Source of the DNA: Desulfuromonas versatilis
Lineage (GTDB): Bacteria; Desulfobacterota; Desulfuromonadia; Desulfuromonadales; NIT-T3
NCBI RefSeq assembly: GCF_019704135.1
Contig: NZ_AP024355.1
Coordinates: forward strand, 2,598,001 to 2,662,000
Reading direction: 5' to 3'
Length of the DNA: 64,000 nt
The stretch's first letter is position 1; each line of letters begins with the position of its first letter. Of this stretch, positions 20,455-27,683 are shown piece after piece. The notes beneath the pieces were generated by a model that did no database searches, was not told where the DNA came from, and saw only the letters and a list, made by a program, of their open reading frames with translations. Position numbers and translations under genes: made by a program.

Positions 20455-21000
20455 GTGGAAAAAGCCTTGACCGAAAAGGAAAAAAGCGTCCTTTTGAACA
20501 TCGCCCGAAACGCCATCGAGACCTTCGTGCGAACCGGCAATAAGTACGTCGAACCCCGCGAGGAAAAAGCGCTCAACATGCGCAACGGCTGTTTCGTCAC
20601 CGTCAAGCAGAAAGGGCAGTTGCGGGGGTGCATCGGCAGCTTCCAGTCCGAGTTGCCCCTGTTCAAGGAAGTCGCCGAAATGGCCGTGGCCTCGGCAACC
20701 AAGGATCCCCGGTTCTACCCCATGAAGGAGCCTGACCTGGCCGATTTCCAGCTTGAGATCACCGTCCTCTCCCCCCTGCAGAAAATCGAGAACATCGAAG
20801 AGATTGAAATAGGCAAGCACGGCATCTACCTGGAGAAGGGTTACTACCGGGGCGTGCTGCTGCCCCAGGTGGCCACCGAACACGGCTGGGACCGTTTGAC
20901 CTTCCTGAAACAGACCTGCCTGAAGGCCGGCCTTCCCACAAACTCCTGGCAGGCCGAGGATGCCGAGATCTATATCTTCAGCGGCCAGGTTTTCTCCTGA
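20455..21000 (+). CDS. AMMECR1 domain protein (AmmeMemoRadiSam system protein A type)
   Basis: 181-residue AMMECR1-family protein, with the invariant LRGCIGS motif and later GVLLPQVATEHGWD and FLKQTCLKAGLP. The start is a GTG at 20455 behind GGGAGGG; an ATG at 20338 would add 39 residues that do not look like the family. In many bacteria this gene pairs with Memo and radical SAM partners, which are not found here, so it appears as an orphan. Proposed roles involve ribonucleotide or protein modification, unproven. Confidence 0.88.
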   Translation: MEKALTEKEKSVLLNIARNAIETFVRTGNKYVEPREEKALNMRNGCFVTVKQKGQLRGCIGSFQSELPLFKEVAEMAVASATKDPRFYPMKEPDLADFQLEITVLSPLQKIENIEEIEIGKHGIYLEKGYYRGVLLPQVATEHGWDRLTFLKQTCLKAGLPTNSWQAEDAEIYIFSGQVFS

Positions 21001-21025
21001 GCCGAGCCGGCACAACCCCGAAACT

Positions 21026-21058
21026 GAAAAAGCCCTCCGCGTGAGGGCTTTTTTATTT
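21026..21058. terminator. Bidirectional rho-independent terminator
   Basis: Stem AAAAAGCCCTC / GAGGGCTTTTTT with a small loop lies between the convergent AMMECR1 and LuxR-type genes; A-tract and T-tract allow it to work in both directions. Confidence 0.9.
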
Positions 21059-21146
21059 GGCACTTTCCGGCGGTGACCTTATCGGCACTCCGCGCCGGCC
21101 GGATTCCGGAACAGCCGCTGATTTCTGCGAGACTCCCGATCAAGAC

Positions 21147-21773
21147 TTAGTGGAACGGACGGGAGCTTCGGTCGGTGGCCTGCAGGACCAGCTTCAGGCG
21201 TGAGGAGACGCCGAATTTTTTGTACAGGTTGTTGCAGTGGGACTTGACGGTCTGGACGCTGATGCTCATGCGCCTGGCCGTCTCCTTGTTGGAATAGCCG
21301 GAACAGAGGTAATGGAGTATTTCCGCCTCTTTCCTGGTCAGCTTGATGTTTTCTGGCCCGGAGGTCGGTGTGCTGATCGACTTCTTGATGGTCTTGTGGT
21401 CGATCCAGAGATCGCCGCCGTACACCTTCTGAATCGCCTTTTCCAGCATTTGGGAATCGGCGTTCTTGGTCATGATGCCTGCCAGGCCCTTGGCCACCAT
21501 GGCCTGCAGGCCGCCATGGGCGAGAAAGGGGTCCGCCGCATCGGTTATCAGCAGCATCTTGGCCGACTCTCCCTTTTCGAAGGCCTCGAATACCGACTGG
21601 CAACTCCGGTCATCGGCAATGACGATATCGGGCTCGTAGGCCATCATCTGCATCAGGTCAAGGTCGTTGCAGGCAATTCCAATGACGTTTATATTCTTGT
21701 TCTCCTCGACCATGGTCCGGATGCCTTCTCCGAACAGGTAAATTCCGCAACTGATTAGAAGATTGATCGACAT
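21147..21773 (-). CDS. LuxR/NarL-type response regulator with atypical receiver
   Basis: 208 residues. The C-terminal LuxR helix-turn-helix is clear (LTRKEAEILHYLCSGYSNKE, then SISVQTVKSHCNNLYKKFGV). The N-terminal receiver fold keeps an Asp (DIVIADDRS) and a Lys (GIMTKNAD) but lacks the acidic pair normally found near residue 8 (LLISCGIYLF), so it may not be switched by phosphorylation. AAGGAGA precedes the ATG by nine bases. No kinase gene is adjacent; PrsK and PrsR lie 2-6 kb away. Control of surface or EPS genes is plausible from location only. Confidence 0.85.
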   Translation of the reverse strand: MSINLLISCGIYLFGEGIRTMVEENKNINVIGIACNDLDLMQMMAYEPDIVIADDRSCQSVFEAFEKGESAKMLLITDAADPFLAHGGLQAMVAKGLAGIMTKNADSQMLEKAIQKVYGGDLWIDHKTIKKSISTPTSGPENIKLTRKEAEILHYLCSGYSNKETARRMSISVQTVKSHCNNLYKKFGVSSRLKLVLQATDRSSRPFH

Positions 21774-22191
21774 CCCCGGATCTCCTTCGTCTGGTCCCTG
21801 GTTTGCCTTGCGGATTTCCAGCCAAGGCCATCCTGGCCTGGCCAGCCTCGCGAGTTATCTGGAACCTCTTCTGGACTTTTCTTAAAAAAAACACATTTAA
21901 ATCCTCTGTCAAGTTTTTTGCTTCAGGTAAAGCCCGGATACAGTATTTTTTGTACCCCATCTAAAGGGTTAATTTTTTGAGGCAATTTCTCCTTCAGAGG
22001 TTTTGGATTCGATTCCAGAAAGCAGGATGTGCCCCATCAGCCAGGACCACGAATCTTGCTAAAACCTCCGAAAATCGCCGGATTCAGCAGGAGAAGTTCT
22101 GTTTGGCCCGATTGGCACCCAGACTACGGCAAACACACCCCGGGCATTTTTGACACTTGATTCGCAGCGAAGGCGCGAGTGGAATTAGCCC
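21774..22191. other. Intergenic region between divergent regulator and exported-protein genes
   Basis: No gene seen. It is AT-rich near 21880-21980 (probable promoter of the LuxR-type gene; a TTGACA is readable on the minus strand near 21910) and otherwise unremarkable up to the palindrome at 22192. Confidence 0.4.
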
Positions 22192-22203
22192 TGACAATTG
22201 TCA
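22192..22203. promoter_or_regulatory. Palindrome TGACAATTGTCA, candidate enhancer site
   Basis: A perfect 12-base palindrome about 170 bases upstream of the sigma-54 promoter, a typical distance for an activator of the NtrC class. PrsR, encoded just downstream, is such an activator, so this may be its binding site. Binding is inferred. Confidence 0.5.
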
Positions 22204-22283
22204 AATTAATTTTTGCCAAGCGTTTTATTAGCGCTTATAATTAGCCCCGGCTTGCAGAAATGGCCCAAAATGCGCGATTAAGT

Positions 22284-22356
22284 TCGTCGCCCGCGGAGGC
22301 GGGGGTCATCCGACGCGCCTGCATTCCCGTGGGTCCGGCACCGGGATGACAGCTGC
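22284..22356. other. Structured inverted-repeat region
   Basis: A GC-rich hairpin (CCCGC GGAG GCGGG) followed by a longer inverted repeat GTCATCC / GGATGAC enclosing about 32 bases. It resembles degenerate REP-type palindromes. It lies upstream of the predicted transcription start, so it is probably DNA-level structure, not a leader RNA. Confidence 0.45.
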
Positions 22357-22367
22357 CTGAATCCAAT

Positions 22368-22383
22368 TGGCATTTTTTTTGCT
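22368..22383 (+). promoter_or_regulatory. Sigma-54 (-24/-12) promoter
   Basis: TGGCAT-N5-TTGCT with the GG and GC dinucleotides separated by exactly ten bases, matching the sigma-54 consensus TGGCAC-N5-TTGCW with one difference. It ends 37 bases before the ATG of the fibronectin-III-like gene, and AGGAGG follows at 22406. The adjacent sigma-54 activator gene prsR makes regulation by PrsR likely. Confidence 0.75.
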
Positions 22384-22419
22384 GAAAACCCTACCGACAC
22401 CACCAGGAGGGGAAACCTT

Positions 22420-23328
22420 ATGACTATCCTTTTCCGGGCACTGCTTATCGCCCTTTGCTTCGTCATTCATACCGGCTCGGCGGTCCGCGGCGCGGAGATC
22501 ACCCTTGCCTGGGACCCCAACACCGAACCCAACGTGGCCGGCTATAAACTGTATTACCGGTCCGACGCCCCCGACCTCCCCTTCGACGGGGCCGAGGCCG
22601 ATAATGGCCAGAGCCCTTCCCCCATCGATGTCGGCAACGCCACGACCGCTTCCGTGGATCTCCCCGACGACGGGAAAATATATTACTTCGCCGTCACCGC
22701 CTACGACACCTCGGGGTATGAATCCAGCTATTCAAACATAGTCGCCAGCGACTGGGTGCCCGGCCTGCTCTCCCCCATCGGCGGTGAGCTCGCCTCCACG
22801 ACCCGGGTCACCTTCAGTTGGACCACCCCGCCGGCCGGCTACAATGTCACCTGCACCCTGGTGTACGGCACCGATCCGGCCCTGCCCGTCGCCGGCTCTG
22901 CGGTGGCGTCCCCCGCTCTCCCGACGTTCCCCGGCCTCCCGGCGGCCCCGCTCAGCGCCCTCGCCGGCGTCATGGCCTTCGGGATCGCCGGGCTAAACCT
23001 GGCCCGCACCCGCCGTGTCCGGCAGTGGCTCGCTCTGGCAATGCTCGTTGCAGGTTTCGGTTTTGCTGCGGCTGGCTGCGGCGGTGGCGGTGGCGGAGGA
23101 GGCGGTGGCGAGCTTCCCCCCATCACCGACGGAGGCGATCCCCTCCCCGACCCGGGGCAGGATCCTGTAGATGGTCTTGGCGACACGGTGGTCGTATCGG
23201 GTCTCACCAGCGACTACCACGACGCCTTTGATCTCGCACCCGGGAAAACGTATTACTGGAAGATCATCGCCGAAGATGATCAAGGGACGGTCTTCACCAG
23301 CGTGACGGAGAATTTCGTAACGGAATAG
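22420..23328 (+). CDS. Exported fibronectin type III-like protein with internal hydrophobic and lipobox-like segments
   Basis: 302 residues. A Sec signal peptide (to about residue 26, cleavage near VRGA-E) is followed by an FN3 domain (ITLAWDPNTEPNVAGYKLYY...YYFAVTAYD). A second beta-sandwich starts at about 110 (TRVTFSWTTPPAGYNVTC) and resumes at about 255 (TVVVSGLTSDYHDAF...KTYYWKIIAED). Between its halves sits an odd insert: proline-rich stretch, hydrophobic segment, RTRR, a second hydrophobic segment ending in a lipobox-like AAAGC, then ten glycines. The first hydrophobic part plus RTRR resembles an exosortase-type sorting tail but is internal. Sigma-54 promoter upstream, terminator downstream, convergent with prsR. 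A surface protein controlled with the EPS locus is the likely reading. Confidence 0.75.
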   Translation: MTILFRALLIALCFVIHTGSAVRGAEITLAWDPNTEPNVAGYKLYYRSDAPDLPFDGAEADNGQSPSPIDVGNATTASVDLPDDGKIYYFAVTAYDTSGYESSYSNIVASDWVPGLLSPIGGELASTTRVTFSWTTPPAGYNVTCTLVYGTDPALPVAGSAVASPALPTFPGLPAAPLSALAGVMAFGIAGLNLARTRRVRQWLALAMLVAGFGFAAAGCGGGGGGGGGGELPPITDGGDPLPDPGQDPVDGLGDTVVVSGLTSDYHDAFDLAPGKTYYWKIIAEDDQGTVFTSVTENFVTE

Positions 23329-23331
23329 ACG

Positions 23332-23361
23332 CAAAAAAGCGGGCTCATGGCCCGCTTTTTT
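23332..23361. terminator. Bidirectional rho-independent terminator
   Basis: AAAAAAGCGGGC / GCCCGCTTTTTT with a four-base loop, four bases after the stop of the FN3-like gene and facing prsR. Confidence 0.93.
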
Positions 23362-23450
23362 GTGGTCGGTGGTCGGTGGTCGGTGGGCCGTGGGCCGAAA
23401 AGCTTGCAACTCCCCTTACTCCTTACTCCTTACTCCTCACTCCTCACCGC
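23362..23450. repeat. Heptamer arrays, GTGGTCG/GTGGGCC and ACTCCTT types
   Basis: Five units (GTGGTCG three times, GTGGGCC twice), then after about 12 bases a second block of ACTCCTT/ACTCCTC units in the opposite sense. It sits between the terminator and the prsR stop codon. Confidence 0.88.
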
Positions 23451-23452
23451 CT

Positions 23453-24847
23453 TCAAACATGCATCCCGTGCTTCTTCATCAGGTCATAGAAGGTCGGCCG
23501 GCTGACCCCCAGCAGTTCAGCCGCCCGGGCGATGTTCCCGCTCTCCTGCTCCAGCGCTTTCACCACCAGTTCCTTTTCCACCAGGCTGCGGGCATCCTTC
23601 AGGCTCATACCCTCCAGGTTCAACCCGCTGACGCCCCCTGCGGGCAGGTCCGGTTCCGCCGGAGCGGCTGAAGCGGCGAAGCCGAGATCCTCGGGCTCGA
23701 CAATCGGATTTTCGGCCATGACCACCGCGCGCTTGACCTTGTTCTCAAGCTCCCGCACGTTCCCCGGCCAGTGGTAGTCCCGCAGGCAGCGCAGCGCGGC
23801 GGCGCTGTACCCCCGCACCCGCTTGTTGAAATCACTGCTGAAACGGCGCAGAAACAGGTTCGCCAACAGCACCACGTCTTCGCCCCGCTCGCGCAGAGGC
23901 GGCAGGATGGCGGTAATCACCCCGATGCGGTAGTAGAGGTCTTCGCGAAAATCCCCAGCAGCGATGGCTCTCTCGATGTCGATGTTGGTGGCGGCGATAA
24001 TGCGGGTATCCACCGTGATGTCCTCCCGACCGCCAACCCGCTGGAGCACCTTCTCCTGAAGAAAGCGCAGCAGTTTCACCTGCAGTTGCGGGGGCATTTC
24101 TCCAATCTCGTCAAGAAACAGGGTGCCGCGGTGGGCATACTCCACTTTGCCCTGCACCCGGGCCTGGGCGCCGGTAAATGCCCCCTTCTCGTGGCCGAAC
24201 AGTTCCGATTCGAGCAGGTTTTCGGGGATCGCGCCGCAGTTGATGGCGACAAACGGCCCGTCCTTGCGCAGCCCCTGCGCATGGATGGCCCGGGCCACCA
24301 TCTCTTTGCCGGTCCCGCTTTCGCCGAGCACCAGCACCGGCACATCGGCCGAAGCGACCTTGCGAATGGTGGTGAACACCTCCTCCATCTGCAGACACTG
24401 GCCGAAAACCCCGTGCATCCCGCGGGCCTCGCCCTGCAACTCTTTCTGCAGGCGCAGGTTGTCCTCCTCGAGGGCCGAAAGGTGAAAAGCCCGCTGCAGG
24501 ATCACCTTCAGCTCCGCCAGTTCGATGGGCTTCTGGTAAAAGTCGTATGCTCCCAGGTGCACCGCCTTCAGGGCGTTCTCCCGCTCCTCGTTCCCCGAAA
24601 GAACTATCACCTTGGTATCCGGACTGATCCGCAGCACCTCATCCAGGCAGCGCAGCCCCTCCGTTGCCCCGTCCGCGTCCGGCGGCAGCCCCAAGTCCAG
24701 AGTCATCACCTTCGGCCCATGCTCGCGAAACAGTTTCAGCGCCTCGGTCACATCCCCAGCGGGTATCACCCGGTAATTCTTCCCCAGGCCCCACTTGAGC
24801 TGTTTGCGAATTTCAGGGCTGTCGTCAACGATAAGTAGTTTTTCCAA
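23453..24847 (-). CDS. prsR: PEP-CTERM-box response regulator, sigma-54 activator
   Basis: 464-residue NtrC-class regulator: receiver (LLIVDDSPE acidic pair, phospho-Asp in VMTLDLGLP, YQKPIELAELK), AAA+ domain with Walker A GESGTGKEMVARAIH and the sigma-54 contact loop GAFTGAQ, and a Fis-type HTH (RAAELLGVSRPTFYDLMKKH). This is the PrsR architecture that accompanies exosortase systems. The start is the TTG at 24847, with AAGGA eight bases upstream, giving MEKLLIVDDSPE; no ATG fits. Its kinase PrsK is encoded upstream but separated by a GxxExxY element. The FN3-like gene with a sigma-54 promoter is a likely target. Confidence 0.93.
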   Translation of the reverse strand: MEKLLIVDDSPEIRKQLKWGLGKNYRVIPAGDVTEALKLFREHGPKVMTLDLGLPPDADGATEGLRCLDEVLRISPDTKVIVLSGNEERENALKAVHLGAYDFYQKPIELAELKVILQRAFHLSALEEDNLRLQKELQGEARGMHGVFGQCLQMEEVFTTIRKVASADVPVLVLGESGTGKEMVARAIHAQGLRKDGPFVAINCGAIPENLLESELFGHEKGAFTGAQARVQGKVEYAHRGTLFLDEIGEMPPQLQVKLLRFLQEKVLQRVGGREDITVDTRIIAATNIDIERAIAAGDFREDLYYRIGVITAILPPLRERGEDVVLLANLFLRRFSSDFNKRVRGYSAAALRCLRDYHWPGNVRELENKVKRAVVMAENPIVEPEDLGFAASAAPAEPDLPAGGVSGLNLEGMSLKDARSLVEKELVVKALEQESGNIARAAELLGVSRPTFYDLMKKHGMHV

Positions 24848-24872
24848 TTCGAAAATCCTTGGAAAGCAGTTC

Positions 24873-25392
24873 AATTGGACGCTGATAAAATCTGATAAAT
24901 ACCGATCAAAAAATAATTGAATTCATAAACTTGGATATTTTTCGGTGTAAAGGCTATTATTTCCTTCTGTTTTCAAAAACTTTACGTTTAATTTCAGGTT
25001 TAGGACCGAAATTCAACAAAAGACCAACTTCTGCCTTAGTCGCTTTAAGGTAATTTAACAACTGAGCTTCATGGTCAATGGACAATGCTTTAGCGGCTTT
25101 AATTTCAACAATCAATTTTCCTTCAACAAAAAGATCGACAAAATATTCGCCAACAGAATTTCCATTATAATAAACGTTGATCGGGTACTCACTATCAGCA
25201 GCAAGCCCTTTTCCCTGCAATTCAAGGAGAAGAGCCTTTTGATAAACTTTTTCAAGAAAACCGTATCCTAATTGATTATAAACATTATAAAAACAGCAGA
25301 TGACCAAATCAGTCAACGAGGCATGTTTGTAATTACAATATCTTCTGCTTTTGCGGTTATCAGCGTTCATCAGATTTGATCAGCGTCCAATT
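24873..25392. mobile_element. Candidate repeat-bounded element carrying GxxExxY gene (copy 1)
   Basis: The two ends are inverted copies of decamer repeats. Left begins AATTGGACGCTGATAAAATC; the reverse complement of the right end begins AATTGGACGCTGATCAAATC, and about 30 of 36 positions match. The GxxExxY gene fills the interior. It separates prsR from prsK, genes that normally adjoin. Mobility is inferred from the terminal inversion and from two similar copies at 36 and 56 kb; no target duplication is obvious. Confidence 0.6.
24957..25370 (-). CDS. GxxExxY protein (PD-(D/E)XK nuclease-like), copy 1
   Basis: 137 residues with the family signature GFLEKVY (G-x2-E-x2-Y) at about residue 37, then GEYFVDLFVEGKLIVEIKA, which matches the D-x(n)-E-x-K core of PD-(D/E)XK nucleases, and LLNFG near the end. 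The family function is not established. The start ATG and the first codons (MNADN) are encoded by a GATGAACGCTGAT decamer of the flanking repeat, giving a longer N-terminus than the other two copies. AT-rich compared with the flanking prsR and prsK genes, a sign of separate origin. Confidence 0.85.
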   Translation of the reverse strand: MNADNRKSRRYCNYKHASLTDLVICCFYNVYNQLGYGFLEKVYQKALLLELQGKGLAADSEYPINVYYNGNSVGEYFVDLFVEGKLIVEIKAAKALSIDHEAQLLNYLKATKAEVGLLLNFGPKPEIKRKVFENRRK

Positions 25393-25409
25393 CGCTTTTT
25401 CAAGCCATT

Positions 25410-27491
25410 CTAAACCGCCTCAACGCCCTCAGCGGCTAACTCTTGCTCCGCCAGGGGAACCCAAACGGTGAACACCGCCCCCTCCCCTTCCCGGCTCTCG
25501 ACCTCGATCCTGCCCCCATGGGCCTCGACAACCTGCCGGCACTGGTAGAGGCCGATGCCGAAGCCCTTCTTCTTGGTGGTCTGGAAGGGCCTGAACAGCC
25601 GGGTGCGGATGAACTCCTCGCTCATGCCGCTGCCCTGGTCGCTGACCCGAACGAAACCCATGCCGTTGCTCCCCACCGCGACCCGCACCGGGACCTCCCC
25701 CCCGCAGGCTTCGCGGGCGTTGACCACCAGGTTCAATACCACCTTCTGGATCTCGACGGCGTCGATCAGGGTCAGCACCGGTTCGCCGCTCAGCTCGATG
25801 CCATCCCCTCCGGCGAGGCGGATGCCGTCGCGGGCGGTTTTTAGCAGGTCCTCGGGGAAGAGCTGCAGCGAGGACTTGCCTTCCATGTTTTTCAGTCGGG
25901 CGATAAGGTCTTTCATTTTTTTGACGGTGCCGTCCAGGGTTTCCAGCATGTCCTCCTGGAACTCCGGGTCGTCCAGGTAGCTTTTGGCATTGTCCACCAC
26001 CAGGGCCAGGCTGGAGACGAGGTTCTTCAGATCGTGCATGACAAAAGCCGAAACCTTGCCCATCGCCGCCATTTCCTGCGCGGTTGAGAGCTGGGCCGAA
26101 AGGTGCAGGCTGAGCAGCGACGAGGTGGCCTGGTGGGCCAGCACCTTCATCAGGTCGTAATCCTCGTAGGTCAGGGTCTCGCCGGGGTTGATGCGCTGCC
26201 CAAGGAAAACAATTCCTTCGAGCTGTTTTTCAAACAGCAGGGGCACCGCCAGCTCAATCCCCTGCTCCCGGCAGAAATACTCGATATCGGCGAGCTCGGC
26301 CGAATGCTCGTCGGCCACGTTGAACACCCAGTCCTTATCCGCCAGGTGCCTGGCAAACGCCCCCTCGCCGGCGAACCTTCTCGTCGGCAGCCCCATCTGG
26401 CTGCCTGCGACCGCCTCGAAGCGCTCCCCTTCCGGGTCGGCGAGGAAAAGGAGCGCACCCTGCACCGCGAATGTCTCGCAGTAGGCGCCCAGAATGGCCT
26501 GCTGCAATTCCACGATGCTGCGGGCCGAGGAAAGGCGTTCGGTGAACCTGAGCCATTCCTTGCGATAATCGAATTTGGCGCGATAAAAGTGTTTGTGCAG
26601 AAACACCTTGACCTTGCGCCGGTACCTTTCCGAGAGCATCACCAGCAAAACGGCCAGGGCGGCCAGCACCGCCACCAGCACGAACACCGAGCGCTGGGCG
26701 GAAAACTCCAGGTAGCGCATCCCCTCGCCGAGCAGGCCCAGGCCCACCAGGTAGATCCCCACCGCCGCCACCACCAGCGAGCGGTAGGCTACGTCCCGCG
26801 AAACCCGCACCGCGCTCGCCTCGCCCCGACGCAGCCGCGAATAACCCATCATCCCGACGCCCAGGGCCAGCAGCAGCGAGCGCGCCGGCACCAGGTTCAT
26901 GTCCAGCGAGCGATAGAGCAGCGCCTGGCTGTAGTAGAGAAGCAACACGCCGAACACTGTCCCCGCGCCGACGATTTCCAACTTAATGCGCCAGGCCACG
27001 GCCCGCGGTAAAGCCACCAGGGTCCGCTCCAGGTGAAAGAGCGCCACGGCCAGGTAAAACATCAGGCCGACGTAAAAGAAGTATCCCGAAGGCCCGAGAA
27101 ACAGCATCCGCTCCTCGGCAAAATCGGGTGAATAAAAAACCCTCTCCACCGGGGCCAGCGCAGCAAAAACCGGAAACGACAGCGCCCCGGCCAGCAGGAC
27201 CCGGGAAAACCAGGAAAACCCCCGGATCGCCTGTTCCCTGGCAAAACTCAGCGAAAACAACAAAAAGCAGAAGGGCAGCAGCGACTCGGCTATCAGCGCG
27301 CCTTTTTTCAGCGAACGCAGATCATCCGTCCGGTACAGACAAAGCAGATCCAGAATTTCCAACGCGGCAAAGCCCGCCAGCCCCGCCAGCAGAGAAAACA
27401 CGGCAATGTCCCGCCGCTTCTGGACAAGCAGAAAGGCCATGAAGGCGAAAACGGCGATAATCCCGGTTATGGAGGGCAGGTTGGTTAGCAT
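25410..27491 (-). CDS. prsK: PEP-CTERM system histidine kinase PrsK
   Basis: 693-residue membrane sensor kinase. The N-terminal 300 residues contain eight or more hydrophobic spans, followed by a GAF-like domain (about 330-470; AVQGALLFLADPEGERFEAV), a dimerisation helix with the phospho-acceptor His (VSAFVMHDLKNLVSSLALVV) and an HATPase domain (N box VLNLVVNAREAC, G boxes VSDQGSGMSEEF and KGFGIGLYQCRQVVEAHGGR). This arrangement is typical of PrsK of exosortase/EPS loci. It should phosphorylate PrsR. The two genes are now 560 bases apart because of the GxxExxY element, so co-transcription through the insert, or a new promoter, is needed. Confidence 0.93.
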   Translation of the reverse strand: MLTNLPSITGIIAVFAFMAFLLVQKRRDIAVFSLLAGLAGFAALEILDLLCLYRTDDLRSLKKGALIAESLLPFCFLLFSLSFAREQAIRGFSWFSRVLLAGALSFPVFAALAPVERVFYSPDFAEERMLFLGPSGYFFYVGLMFYLAVALFHLERTLVALPRAVAWRIKLEIVGAGTVFGVLLLYYSQALLYRSLDMNLVPARSLLLALGVGMMGYSRLRRGEASAVRVSRDVAYRSLVVAAVGIYLVGLGLLGEGMRYLEFSAQRSVFVLVAVLAALAVLLVMLSERYRRKVKVFLHKHFYRAKFDYRKEWLRFTERLSSARSIVELQQAILGAYCETFAVQGALLFLADPEGERFEAVAGSQMGLPTRRFAGEGAFARHLADKDWVFNVADEHSAELADIEYFCREQGIELAVPLLFEKQLEGIVFLGQRINPGETLTYEDYDLMKVLAHQATSSLLSLHLSAQLSTAQEMAAMGKVSAFVMHDLKNLVSSLALVVDNAKSYLDDPEFQEDMLETLDGTVKKMKDLIARLKNMEGKSSLQLFPEDLLKTARDGIRLAGGDGIELSGEPVLTLIDAVEIQKVVLNLVVNAREACGGEVPVRVAVGSNGMGFVRVSDQGSGMSEEFIRTRLFRPFQTTKKKGFGIGLYQCRQVVEAHGGRIEVESREGEGAVFTVWVPLAEQELAAEGVEAV

Positions 27492-27494
27492 TTG

Positions 27495-27683
27495 ATACAG
27501 TGATCAGTAATTAGTAATGAGTGATTAGTTGAAAGGCCGTGATTCGTAAGGCGTAAGGCGTGATGCGTAAAAATCAAAGACGACTTACTCATCACTTATT
27601 ACTCATTACTACTCACGCCTTACGATTTACGCCTTACGGCATTTTCTGCCCACGGCCCACGGCCCACGGTCCACGGCCCAAAA
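27495..27683. repeat. Heptamer arrays with inverted halves; part overlaps the epimerase gene
   Basis: GTGATCA/GTAATTA/GTAATGA units, then GTAAGGC types, then inverted ACTCATT/ACGCCTT and finally GGCCCAC/GGTCCAC types. The last units (27640-27680) lie inside the epimerase frame and encode its C-terminal [10 protein letters not shown]. Confidence 0.9.

Noticed and set aside
22270-22356. Possible c-di-GMP (GEMM) riboswitch, since GACGC and TGACAGC occur in order
   Set aside because: The conserved tetraloop and A-rich junction segments are missing, and the region lies upstream of the predicted sigma-54 start, so it would not be transcribed with the gene.
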